Made by a program: the position numbers and the translations under genes. From the NCBI GenBank assembly GCA_022482815.1, contig JAKVOM010000001.1:806001-870000 (forward strand): a stretch of DNA of 64,000 nucleotides, given 5' to 3'. The stretch is from Acidaminococcus sp. (lineage in GTDB: Bacteria > Bacillota > Negativicutes > Acidaminococcales > Acidaminococcaceae). The notes under the pieces were generated by a model that worked only from the letters and a program-made list of their open reading frames with translations, was not told the DNA's origin and ran no database searches. Shown piece by piece: positions 44,491 through 53,095 of this stretch (its first letter is position 1; every line of letters starts with the position of its first letter).

Positions 44491-45054
44491 ATGAAATATA
44501 CGCCTATCTCCATCTCACCGGAACAGGCGCAGTTTTTGGAGACAAGGAAGTTCCAGATCAATGAGATCGCACGTATCTTCCGCATCCCGCCTCACATGAT
44601 CGGCGACCTTGAGAAATCGAGCTTCTCAAATATCGAGCAACAGTCGCTGGAATTCGTAAAATACACGCTCGACCCGTGGGTATGCCGCTGGGAACAGTCC
44701 ATGCAGAGAGCCCTGCTCTCTCTGGATGAAAAGAAGGAATACTTCTTTAAGTTCAATGTGGACGGGCTTCTCAGAGGCGACTACCAGAGCCGCATGAACG
44801 GTTATGCGGTCGGACGTCAGAATGGCTGGATGTCCGCTAACGATATTAGGGAGCTTGAAAACCTCGACCGTATTCCGGAGGAGGAAGGCGGCGACCTGTA
44901 CCTGATCAATGGCAATATGACCAAGCTCAAGGACGCAGGCATTTTTGCGGTCTCGGCACAGACGCAGGAGGAAGCTGATGAAACGAAGGAAACACAAACC
45001 GAACCGGAACCCGAAGACGGGCGCACCCGGTTCAGAAAGAAGGAGGCACTATGA
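44491..45054 (+). CDS. Portal protein, exon 2
   Basis: Last 187 residues of the portal, beginning MKYTPISISPEQAQFLETRK; contains IFRIPPHMIGDLEKSSFSNI and GLLRGDYQSRMNGYAVGRQN, both hallmark portal segments. It has no ribosome site of its own and depends on splicing of the intron to be joined to exon 1. The stop overlaps the protease start (ATGA). Confidence 0.9.
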   Translation: MKYTPISISPEQAQFLETRKFQINEIARIFRIPPHMIGDLEKSSFSNIEQQSLEFVKYTLDPWVCRWEQSMQRALLSLDEKKEYFFKFNVDGLLRGDYQSRMNGYAVGRQNGWMSANDIRELENLDRIPEEEGGDLYLINGNMTKLKDAGIFAVSAQTQEEADETKETQTEPEPEDGRTRFRKKEAL

Positions 45055-45779
45055 CCAGAAAGTTTTGGAACTGGGTGCGAAACGAGGAGCCGGACAGTTT
45101 TGGCTCCGACCGAACACTCTACCTCGACGGGGAAATTTCCGATGAGACATGGTTCGGCGACGAAGTAACACCCAAGCTATTTAGTGATGAACTGCATGCA
45201 GGCGATGGAAACATCACCCTCTGGATCAACTCTCCGGGCGGTGATGTTTTTGCTGCTGCGCAGATCTACAACATGCTGATGGATTACCCGCATGATGTGA
45301 CGGTCAAGATTGACGCTCTTGCTGCTTCGGCGGCATCTGTTATTGCTATGGCCGGAACAAAGGTCTGCATGAGCCCCGTGGCCATGATGATGGTACACAA
45401 CCCTGCGACCATCGCCATCGGTGATACCGAGGAAATGCAGAAAGCCATCGACATGTTAAACGAAGTCAAGGAATCCATTATGAATGCCTACGAAATCAAG
45501 TCCGGGCTTTCCCGCCACAAGATTTCACAGCTCATGGATGCTGAGACATGGATGAACGCCAAGGAGGCCGTGAAGCTCGGCTTTGCTGACGAGATTCTGT
45601 TCAGGGATGGTGAGAAATCTGTCCCGGAGGATACGGCTGACGCGGAGATGCTTTTCTCCCGCAAGGCTGTCACTGATTCGCTGCTTTCCCGACTGATTCC
45701 TAAGAAGAAGCCGGAAGCAAATAAACACATGGTACCAGTAACCGATCTTGAGAAGCGCCTTTCGCTTCTCGCACATTAA
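45051..45779 (+). CDS. ClpP-type head maturation protease
   Basis: Serine protease of 242 residues that trims the capsid during head assembly. INSPGGDVFAAAQIYN oxyanion segment, nucleophile Ser in ALAASAASVIAMAG, catalytic His in MMMVHNPATIAIG. C-terminal extra about 40 residues. Overlaps the portal stop by 4 bases and precedes the capsid gene, the standard order. Confidence 0.93.
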   Translation: MTRKFWNWVRNEEPDSFGSDRTLYLDGEISDETWFGDEVTPKLFSDELHAGDGNITLWINSPGGDVFAAAQIYNMLMDYPHDVTVKIDALAASAASVIAMAGTKVCMSPVAMMMVHNPATIAIGDTEEMQKAIDMLNEVKESIMNAYEIKSGLSRHKISQLMDAETWMNAKEAVKLGFADEILFRDGEKSVPEDTADAEMLFSRKAVTDSLLSRLIPKKKPEANKHMVPVTDLEKRLSLLAH

Positions 45780-45794
45780 AGGAGGAATTTTACT

Positions 45795-47030
45795 ATGACT
45801 CAGATTATGGAACTCATGGACAAGAGAGCGAAGGCATGGGAGGCCGCTAAGGCGTTTCTTAATAGCCACTCTCAGAACGGCGGCATGGTTTCTGCGGAGG
45901 ATGCCGCAACCTACGACAAGATGGAAAAGGAAGTCACCGACCTCACCAAGGATATCGAGCGCCTGCAGCGTCAGGAGCAGATCGACAAGATGATGAGTGC
46001 ACCGACTTCTACTCCGCTCACCGGAAAGCCCGGTGTAAAGGATGAACCGGAGGATAAGCCCGGCAGAGCTTCTGCAGCCTACAAGAAGGCCTTCTGGGAC
46101 AACATCCGTCATCCCGGCAATCCTGCAATCCGCGATGTACTTGAGGAAGGAACCGATGCAAACGGCGGATACCTTGTTCCGATTGAATTCGAGCACACCC
46201 TTGTTCAGGCGCTTAATGAAAACAACATCATGCGTACTATCGGCTGCAAGGTCATTACCACACAGAACGAACGCAAGATCCCTGTGGCAAATGGCCACAC
46301 GCAGGCGGCGTGGACTGCCGAGAACGGTGCCTACACCGAGAGCAATCCGACCTTCGCTCAGACCAGCATTGACGCTTTCAAGCTGACTGACCTCATCAAG
46401 GTGTCCGACGAGCTGCTTTCCGACAGCTTCTTTGATATTGAGGGCTACATCTCTGAGGAATTCGGTCGCGCCTTCGGTGAAGCTGAAGAGGATGCCTTCA
46501 TCAACGGTGCTGTGCAGACCGGCCAGACGGCTATCGACAGACCTACTGGCCTGTTCATCCCTTCTGCCGCTGGTGGTGCTCCTTCCGGCGTTACCGCAGC
46601 TTCCGCTACGGCAATTACCGCCGATGAGCTGATCAGCCTTGTGTACTCTCTCAAGGCTCCTTATCGCAGCAAGGCGAAGTTCCTCATGAACGATGCCACT
46701 GTCGCAGCTATCAGAAAGCTCAAGGATCTGAACGGCGTCTATGTATGGCAGCCTGCACTTACTGCCGGAGAGCCCGACAGACTGCTTGGCTATCCGCTCT
46801 ACACCTCTCCGAAGGTACCTACAATGGCCGCAGGCGCAAGAGCCATCGCATTCGGCGACTTCTCCTGCTACTGGATCGCTGATAGAGCCGGTCGCACGAT
46901 CAAGCGTCTCAACGAGCTTTACGCTACCAACGGTCAGGTCGGCTTTACCTGCACGGAGCGTGTTGATGGCAAGCTGATCCTTTCCGAAGGCATCAAGATT
47001 CTCGACATGAAGGCAACTTCCGGTTCTTAA
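45795..47030 (+). CDS. Major capsid protein, HK97 fold
   Basis: Coat protein of 411 residues. N-terminal scaffold-like delta domain (coiled coil to about residue 110) that the protease should remove; mature domain begins around the GTDANGGYLVPIEFEHTLVQ segment and has LTDLIKVSDELLSDSFFDIE and NEL..C spine sequences. GGAGGAATTTT before the ATG. Intact. Confidence 0.95.
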   Translation: MTQIMELMDKRAKAWEAAKAFLNSHSQNGGMVSAEDAATYDKMEKEVTDLTKDIERLQRQEQIDKMMSAPTSTPLTGKPGVKDEPEDKPGRASAAYKKAFWDNIRHPGNPAIRDVLEEGTDANGGYLVPIEFEHTLVQALNENNIMRTIGCKVITTQNERKIPVANGHTQAAWTAENGAYTESNPTFAQTSIDAFKLTDLIKVSDELLSDSFFDIEGYISEEFGRAFGEAEEDAFINGAVQTGQTAIDRPTGLFIPSAAGGAPSGVTAASATAITADELISLVYSLKAPYRSKAKFLMNDATVAAIRKLKDLNGVYVWQPALTAGEPDRLLGYPLYTSPKVPTMAAGARAIAFGDFSCYWIADRAGRTIKRLNELYATNGQVGFTCTERVDGKLILSEGIKILDMKATSGS

Positions 47031-47049
47031 GACAGGGAGGTGAACGACC

Positions 47050-47385
47050 GTGGCTTTGATTTCAACTGAAGATGCGAAGGCCTATCTGCGCGTAGATTCG
47101 TCGGATGAGGATGCCACGGTCGGTATCCTCTTGGCCTCCGCAATTCGCTTATGTATTGATATTGCAAGACTTACGGATAATCAGTGGGAAGTGATCGACT
47201 CCGATGCCGCTTCTTCTGATGAATATACCGAGGCGGAGCTGTCTGCAATCCGTGAAACCATGAAGGTCGCTATCCTCTATACCTGTGCCTATCTCTTTGA
47301 GCATAGGGAGGAAGCCGACCACCATGCTCTTACCATGACACTGCGCTCTCTTCTTTTTGCAATACGGGAAGGAGCGTTTTCATGA
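47050..47385 (+). CDS. Head-tail connector (gp6-like)
   Basis: Product of 111 residues with the gp6 opening LISTEDAKAYLRVDSSDEDA and a helical body. Forms the ring below the portal. GGGAGGTG upstream with the ATG after a GTG codon; overlaps the next gene by 4 bases. Confidence 0.85.
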   Translation: MALISTEDAKAYLRVDSSDEDATVGILLASAIRLCIDIARLTDNQWEVIDSDAASSDEYTEAELSAIRETMKVAILYTCAYLFEHREEADHHALTMTLRSLLFAIREGAFS

Positions 47386-47714
47386 ATATAGCAGCTATGA
47401 GGGTGCGAGTCACCTTCCAGAAAAATACGGTCATCGTCGACAAATACGGAAACCACAAAACCGGCTGGGCGGATTATTTTTCCTGCTGGGCGACTGTCGG
47501 CACGAGCTCCGGTTCCGAATCTTCCGGTGTAGTCATCAATCCGGAGGAATCGCTGGACTTCACCTGCCGCTACTGCTCTGAGCTTGCGGATGTGGAATCG
47601 ACAAAATACCGGATCATCGCGGAAGGCCGCACCTACAACATCACCTATGTGAATCCGATGGGCTATAAGCATAACAGCCTGAAATTCAACTGCAAGCTGG
47701 AGAAGAACGCATGA
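47382..47714 (+). CDS. Head closure / head-tail adaptor protein
   Basis: Product of 110 residues, beta-barrel adaptor type: MRVRVTFQKNTVIVDKYGNH and WATVGTSSGSESSG, KYRIIAEGRTYNITYVNPMG. Second ring of the neck. Coupled to both neighbours. Confidence 0.82.
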   Translation: MNIAAMRVRVTFQKNTVIVDKYGNHKTGWADYFSCWATVGTSSGSESSGVVINPEESLDFTCRYCSELADVESTKYRIIAEGRTYNITYVNPMGYKHNSLKFNCKLEKNA

Positions 47715-48097
47715 GTAGAAATGTATCAATAAGCGAGATGGGCGACGCCATTATGGAGGAACTCGAAAAATATTCAAAGCTCGCTACAGATGACCTGAAG
47801 GCTGCAGTGAAAGAGACTGCCGCTTCCGTCCGCAAGGATATTCAGACTGGCGCTCCGGTCGATACCGGCAAATACAAGAAAAGCTGGTCGGTCAAGAATA
47901 TGCATGAGGATTCACAGAGCATTGGCCTCGTGGTGCATTCGAAAAACCGCTATCAGCTGGCACACCTTCTGGAGCACGGGCATGTGAAACGTGGCGGCGG
48001 ACGTGTTCCGGCGCAGCCTCATATCGCCACAGCCGAGGAGCGCGGAAACGAAAAGCTCGTCAATACCATCAAGCAGAAACTGGGAGGTGGATCATGA
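47711..48097 (+). CDS. HK97 gp10-family neck/tail-completion protein
   Basis: Product of 128 residues; helix-rich N-terminus, then GAPVDTGKYKKSW and LAHLLEHGHVKRGGGRV, the usual gp10 signature. Coupled by 4-base overlaps. Confidence 0.85.
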   Translation: MSRNVSISEMGDAIMEELEKYSKLATDDLKAAVKETAASVRKDIQTGAPVDTGKYKKSWSVKNMHEDSQSIGLVVHSKNRYQLAHLLEHGHVKRGGGRVPAQPHIATAEERGNEKLVNTIKQKLGGGS

Positions 48098-48420
48098 CAT
48101 ACGACGATGTAATCACCATGTTAGAGGAAGCCGGTCTGCCGCTTGCCTACGACCACTTTGCCGAAGGCGAGTCACCAGACCCGCCCTTCCTCGTTTTTCT
48201 ATATCCGGGCTCTGACAATATGTTCGCGGATGACACGGTGTTCAAGAAAATTGATGAGCTGAACATCGAATTATACACGGACGTAAAAGACCCGGAAACA
48301 GAAACCCAGATCGAGGACATCTTAATCGCCCACGACCTGCCTTATGAGAAATCTGAGGTATGGATCGAGTCGGAGAAGCTGTACGAGGTCTTATATCAAA
48401 CACAGATCATAGGAGGTTAA
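48094..48420 (+). CDS. Tail terminator-like protein
   Basis: Product of 108 residues with LPLAYDHFAEGESPDPPFLV and an alpha/beta fold as in phage tail-completion proteins (gpU-like position). Assigned by size and place between gp10 and the major tail protein. Confidence 0.75.
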   Translation: MTYDDVITMLEEAGLPLAYDHFAEGESPDPPFLVFLYPGSDNMFADDTVFKKIDELNIELYTDVKDPETETQIEDILIAHDLPYEKSEVWIESEKLYEVLYQTQIIGG

Positions 48421-48425
48421 AAACT

Positions 48426-49019
48426 ATGCCTAACACGAGTAACAAGGTCAAGTTCGGCCTTAAAAACTGCCACTACGCCATTGCTACGCTTGCCGCTGAC
48501 GGCACTGTCACCTTTGGTACACCCGTAGCAATGCCCGGTGCCGTATCCCTTTCGCTGGATGCTGAGGGAGATAATGATCCATTCTATGCGGACGACTCCG
48601 TATATTACATGGTTTCAAACAACAACGGCTATTCCGGCGACTTTGAACTGGCGCTGATTCCGGAGAGCTTTCTCACGGACGTCATGCACGAGACCGAAGA
48701 TGCCAACGGTGTCATTGTGGAGAACAAGGACGTGGAGCCGGAGCATTTTGCTCTGCTTTTCGAGTTCTCCGGCGATCAGAGAAAGATCCGTCACTGCATG
48801 TATTACTGCAGCGCGACCCGCCCTTCCGTCACCGGCAGCACCAAGGAGGACTCTACTGAGGTGCAGACAGAGACGCTCTCCATTACGGCTTCTCCGCTCC
48901 CTTCCGGCATTGTGAAGGTCAAAACCGGCACGAACACTACAAGCACTGTTTACGACGCATGGTACAACGCTGTATATGAGCCGAGTGCTTCGGTAAGCAA
49001 CGGTGACGACGGTGAGTAA
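48426..49019 (+). CDS. Major tail protein (phi13 type)
   Basis: Tail-tube subunit of 197 residues; start at 48426 after GGAGG. VKFGLKNCHYAIATLAADGT, MPGAVSLSLDAEGD, YYCSATRPSVTGST are typical of the phi13 major tail family. A Ser/Asp-rich end. Confidence 0.9.
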   Translation: MPNTSNKVKFGLKNCHYAIATLAADGTVTFGTPVAMPGAVSLSLDAEGDNDPFYADDSVYYMVSNNNGYSGDFELALIPESFLTDVMHETEDANGVIVENKDVEPEHFALLFEFSGDQRKIRHCMYYCSATRPSVTGSTKEDSTEVQTETLSITASPLPSGIVKVKTGTNTTSTVYDAWYNAVYEPSASVSNGDDGE

Positions 49020-49030
49020 GGAGGCGCAAT

Positions 49031-49408
49031 ATGGCTGTAACAAAAACAATCGAGGTTGACGGCAAGGAGGTACAATTCCGCGCCTCTGCCGCCATTCCTC
49101 GCCTATACAGAAACAAGTTCCACAGGGACATATACAAGGATTTAAACGAGCTACAGAAAGGCATCGATGAAAACGATGCAGAAAGCTCCAATCTGGACAC
49201 TTTCAGTCTGGAACTTTTTGAGAACATCGCATGGCTGATGGCAAAGCATCAGAATCCTGATGTCCCGGATACTCCGGAGGACTGGCTCGACCAGTTCAAC
49301 ACCTTCTCCATCTATGAAATCCTGCCCCAGATCATCGAACTGTGGGGACTGAATGTGGAACAGCAGGTGGAATCTAAAAAAAACATCATCCGACAGAGCG
49401 GGAAATGA
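49031..49408 (+). CDS. Tail assembly chaperone gpG
   Basis: Product of 125 residues, chaperone that coats the tape measure. Starts after GGAGG. Near its end lies the slippery heptamer A AAA AAC (49378-49384) in the correct phase, by which a share of ribosomes shift to -1 and make the longer gpGT form. Confidence 0.88.
   Translation: MAVTKTIEVDGKEVQFRASAAIPRLYRNKFHRDIYKDLNELQKGIDENDAESSNLDTFSLELFENIAWLMAKHQNPDVPDTPEDWLDQFNTFSIYEILPQIIELWGLNVEQQVESKKNIIRQSGK
49378..49384 (+). promoter_or_regulatory. Programmed -1 frameshift site
   Basis: A AAA AAC in frame X XXY YYZ within gpG codons 116-118. The -1 frame then stays open for 61 residues to a stop at 49567, with no start codon of its own. Confidence 0.82.
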
Positions 49409-49569
49409 CAACCCCGCTCTTTTTACTCCGGTGTGTGCAGATCGGGCTTTCCATCTCGGAGCTCGACCTGCTCACTATCGGGACTGTCAATGACATGTAT
49501 GCAGAAATGAGCAACGACGATTTCAACTATCCTGCGCTCGCGACACAGGAGCAGATGGATCGATTTTAA
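49384..49569 (+). CDS. gpT extension of the gpGT tail chaperone (-1 frame)
   Basis: Frameshift-dependent extension of 61 residues after gpG residue 118, giving a fusion of about 179 residues. Its end (LDLLTIGTVNDMYAEMSNDD, then FNYPALATQEQMDRF) is the typical gpT-type tail. No ribosome site or good start codon within it. Confidence 0.82.
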   Translation, partial: HHPTEREMTTPLFLLRCVQIGLSISELDLLTIGTVNDMYAEMSNDDFNYPALATQEQMDRF

Positions 49570-49587
49570 CAGGAAGGAGGTCATCGC

Positions 49588-52308
49588 ATGGCTGACAGAA
49601 TAAAAGGCATAACCGTGGAAATCGGCGGCGATACGACCGGCCTTTCCAAAGCCCTATCCGGTGTAAACAAGGAAATCAAATCAACACAGTCGCAGCTGAA
49701 GGATGTCAACAAGCTCCTGAAGCTCGACCCGACAAATACCACGCTGCTCGAACAGAAACAGAAGCTCCTACAACAGGCAGTCTCCGAAACGAAGGAAAAG
49801 CTCACACAGCTGAAGTCCGTGCAAGACCAGATGGATGCTGGACTAAAAAACGGTACCGTCACCCAGCAGCAATATGATGCATGGCAGCGTGAGATCATAG
49901 AGACAGAAAACGAGCTCAGAAGCCTCGAACAGCAGTGTAAAAATACTGATACTTCAATCACCGCGACACTCAAGGCAACCGGCACCAAGCTGCAAGAGGT
50001 CGGCGGGAAAATATCTGATGTCGGTACAAGTCTCTCGACACATGTCACGGCTCCCATAGTCGCCATCGGCGCTGCCTCCATTGCTGCCTTTAACGAGGTG
50101 GACGCTGGCCTCGACATCGTTGCACAGAAAACGGGCGCTACCGGCGATGAGCTGGAGGACATGTGCCAGATCGTAAAAGACCTCGCCACAGAGATACCGA
50201 CGGACTTCGAAACTGCCGGTGCTGCTGTCGGCGAGGTCAACACCCGTTTCGGCCTGACCGGGCAGGCGCTGGATGACCTCTCGGCAAAATTCATCAAGTT
50301 TGCCCAGCTCAATGATACCGATGTTTCGACATCTATCGACAATGTATCCTCCGTCATGAACGCCTTCGGCATGGACGCTTCCGAGGCAGATAATCTTCTG
50401 GATGCCTTAAATGCTACCGGTCAGGCCACCGGCATTGATATGGATACACTGGCAAACGCCCTCTCCTCCAATGCCGCGCAGCTAAAGGAAATGGGACTCA
50501 CCGCCCAGCAGGCTGCTGGCTTTATGGGCATGGTGGAAATGTCCGGCCTTGATACCTCTGCCGCTATGATGGGCTTAAAGACCGCCATGAAAAATGCAAC
50601 GGCAGACGGCAAAACGCTGGATCAGGTGCTTGCGGAATTCTCTACTACTATGCAGGGAAGCGGCAGCGATGCAGAAAAGCTGCAGGCGGCCTATGACCTC
50701 TTCGGAAGTAAGGCCGGTGCCTCCATTTATAATGCCGTGCAGACCGGAAAGCTCAACCTGTCGGATTTCTCCGGCTTCCTCGGAGATTTTGAAGGCAGTG
50801 TCGAAAATACCTTCAATGAGACACTCGACCCGATTGACCAGTTTCAGATGACCATGAACTCTCTGAAGGAAACCGGTGCGGAGGTCGGCAACTCCCTGAT
50901 GTCAGTTCTCGCTCCTGTCCTTAAAGAGCTCTCTGACAAGCTGAAATCCCTCGCCGAATGGTGGAACAACCTCGGAGAGCCTATGCAGCAGATGATCGTA
51001 AAAATTGCGCTCGTGGCTGCTGCAATCGGGCCGGTACTTGTAATCGTCGGCAAAGTTATATCCGCTGTTGGTACGATTATGACAATTATTCCTACTGTTA
51101 CCACTGCTATGGCTGGAGTAAAGACGGCGATGGCAGGCCTGAATGCCGTCATGGCGGCAAATCCGATAGGCCTGATTATTACAGCCATTGGCCTGCTGGT
51201 AGCTGCATTTATCTACCTGTGGAACAACTGCGAGGGCTTCAGAGAATTCTGGATCAACCTCTGGGAGAAGGTTAAAGAAATCGCCATTACTGTATGGACG
51301 GCGATCAAGGACTTCTTCGTCAGTATCTGGGAGGCAATAAAGAACACCTTCACCACCGTGGTAAATGCAATCAGCAGTTTTCTTACCACAGCATGGAACA
51401 CGATAAAGAGCACGGTCGAAACCGTGATGAATGCCATAAAGACTGTTATCTCTACGATCTGGAATGGCATCAAGAGCTTTTTTGAAACCATATTCAATGT
51501 AATCAAAACTGTGGTGACCACCTATTTCAATATCTACAAGACGATCATCGAAACCGTCCTGAATGTGATAAAGACCGTGGTTACTACTGTTTGGAATGCG
51601 ATAAAAACAGCTGTTGAAACTGTCGTGAATGCCATAAAAACGGTCATCACCACCGCATGGAATGCCATAAAGACTACGACCTCTACGATTTTCAATGCCG
51701 TAAAGAGCGTGGTCACCTCCGTTTGGAATGGCATAAAGAGCGCGGTCATGAATGTAGTTAATACCATGAAGTCCGGCATCAGCAATGGCTTCAATGCGAT
51801 CAAGAGCACGGTGTCCAATATCATAAACGGGATCAAAAATACGATCTCCAATGTGTTCAATACGATCTGGAGCACGGTATCCGGCATCGTAAACAAGCTA
51901 AAGAGCGTGTTCAACTTCAGCTGGAGCCTGCCGAAGATCAAGCTGCCGCACTTCTCCATCACAGGCAGCTTTTCGCTGAACCCGCCATCCATACCGCACT
52001 TTTCTGTGGACTGGTATAAGAAGGCGATGTCCGGCGGCATGATCTTAAAGGATGCGACCATCTTCGGCCAGAGCGGCGGCACTCTTCTTGGCGGCGGTGA
52101 AGCTGGTGATGAAGCTGTGGTCGGTGTAAGCTCGCTGCGCTCCATGATTCAGGATGCAGTAAGCAGCGCTACCCTCAGCGTTTCAGGAGATCAGCCTCTC
52201 ATCAATATCGAGGAAATGAGTGTCAGAAGCGATGATGATATCCGGAAGATTTCTCAGCAGCTCAATACTCTGCTGACTGCCGGACGCAGGGCGAAAGGAC
52301 TGGTGTAA
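49588..52308 (+). CDS. Tail tape measure protein
   Basis: Product of 906 residues setting tail length. N-terminal coiled region (ITVEIGGDTTGLSKALSGVN), the tape-measure core (QKTGATGDELEDMCQIVKDL), hydrophobic segments near 470-550, and 19 consecutive 11-residue repeats (about 569-777) of the type VWNAIKTAVET. C-terminus GQSGGTLLGGGEAGDEAVVG. Preceded by AGGAGG. Length predicts a tail of roughly 130 nm by the usual 0.15 nm per residue rule (inference). Confidence 0.95.
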   Translation: MADRIKGITVEIGGDTTGLSKALSGVNKEIKSTQSQLKDVNKLLKLDPTNTTLLEQKQKLLQQAVSETKEKLTQLKSVQDQMDAGLKNGTVTQQQYDAWQREIIETENELRSLEQQCKNTDTSITATLKATGTKLQEVGGKISDVGTSLSTHVTAPIVAIGAASIAAFNEVDAGLDIVAQKTGATGDELEDMCQIVKDLATEIPTDFETAGAAVGEVNTRFGLTGQALDDLSAKFIKFAQLNDTDVSTSIDNVSSVMNAFGMDASEADNLLDALNATGQATGIDMDTLANALSSNAAQLKEMGLTAQQAAGFMGMVEMSGLDTSAAMMGLKTAMKNATADGKTLDQVLAEFSTTMQGSGSDAEKLQAAYDLFGSKAGASIYNAVQTGKLNLSDFSGFLGDFEGSVENTFNETLDPIDQFQMTMNSLKETGAEVGNSLMSVLAPVLKELSDKLKSLAEWWNNLGEPMQQMIVKIALVAAAIGPVLVIVGKVISAVGTIMTIIPTVTTAMAGVKTAMAGLNAVMAANPIGLIITAIGLLVAAFIYLWNNCEGFREFWINLWEKVKEIAITVWTAIKDFFVSIWEAIKNTFTTVVNAISSFLTTAWNTIKSTVETVMNAIKTVISTIWNGIKSFFETIFNVIKTVVTTYFNIYKTIIETVLNVIKTVVTTVWNAIKTAVETVVNAIKTVITTAWNAIKTTTSTIFNAVKSVVTSVWNGIKSAVMNVVNTMKSGISNGFNAIKSTVSNIINGIKNTISNVFNTIWSTVSGIVNKLKSVFNFSWSLPKIKLPHFSITGSFSLNPPSIPHFSVDWYKKAMSGGMILKDATIFGQSGGTLLGGGEAGDEAVVGVSSLRSMIQDAVSSATLSVSGDQPLINIEEMSVRSDDDIRKISQQLNTLLTAGRRAKGLV
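51292..51918 (+). repeat. 33-bp coding repeats (11-residue hendecads) in the tape measure gene
   Basis: Nineteen units in a row, for example AWNAIKTTTST, IFNAVKSVVTS, VWNGIKSAVMN, each with Asn-x-x-Lys at fixed places. Changing the number of units would change tail length. Confidence 0.82.
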
Positions 52309-52309
52309 T

Positions 52310-53089
52310 ATGGGATTTTCATTTAACGGAACAACCTCCCAGTCTATGGGACTTGCGACAAGGATTACAAACGAATACCGTATGCCGGAGCTTAGAAACA
52401 ACACGATTACCATGCCCGGACGGCACGGCGTATTTGATTTCGGAGAAACGGTATCCGAGCGGAAGATACTGATTTCCTGCTTCATTCCTCCGGGAAGTAC
52501 AGACGAACAGTTTCTTTCAAAGAAGGACGATATTATCGAATGACTGAATCCGGACAACGGCCTCTGCCAGCTCATTCTGGATAAGGAACCGGGACGAGTG
52601 TATGAAGCAAGGCTTACGTCCGGATTCTCCTTTGACCGGGCAGTCCGCAATTCCTGCACCTTCGATCTGGAATTTTTCTGCCCAGACCCTTATGGCTATG
52701 CCATATCAGATGAGACTTTTGATTTTGCGGAAAACGGAACCTTTACCGCTTCACGCGCTCTTGGGAATATCGAGTCCTACCCGGTCTACTCCTTAAAGGG
52801 TGTAATTCCTTCCGGGACGGACTCATATATCTCCATAACTACAAACGGCAGCGAGCTTCAGATCATTGGACGGCTTGCCGCCGGAGAAACATTGATTATT
52901 GACTCCGACCTTATGACAGCAAAAGTAGTTGACTCTAATGGAGAAACCCTCCGAAACGGTCTCCCGCTTCTGTCGGAGCTGAATTTCCCGGTCTTAAATA
53001 CGGGAGATAACGCCATCGTGATCGCTGCGGTTGGTACAAATACTACATTTACGGAACTGAACATTCAAGCCAGAAGCCGCTGGAGGTGA
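52310..53089 (+). pseudogene. Distal tail protein (Dit) with in-frame TGA
   Basis: The 260-codon frame is continuous apart from TGA at 52541-52543 (codon 78), where DDIIE-stop-LNPDNGLCQLI follows; homologous Dit proteins have Trp there, so TGG became TGA by one base. Both parts are Dit-like (FSFNGTTSQSMGLATRITNE at the start; RLTSGFSFDRAVRNSCTFDL after). Dit forms the hub linking tail tube to tip. As written only a 77-residue piece would be made from the start; a GTG/ATG at about 52598-52602 could restart. May be a true nonsense mutation or a sequence error. Confidence 0.82.
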
Positions 53090-53095
53090 TATTGC

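Noticed and set aside
52541..52543. TGA read as tryptophan (alternative code) in the phage
   Set aside because: Many phage genes end in TGA and no other internal TGA occurs; a point mutation is simpler.
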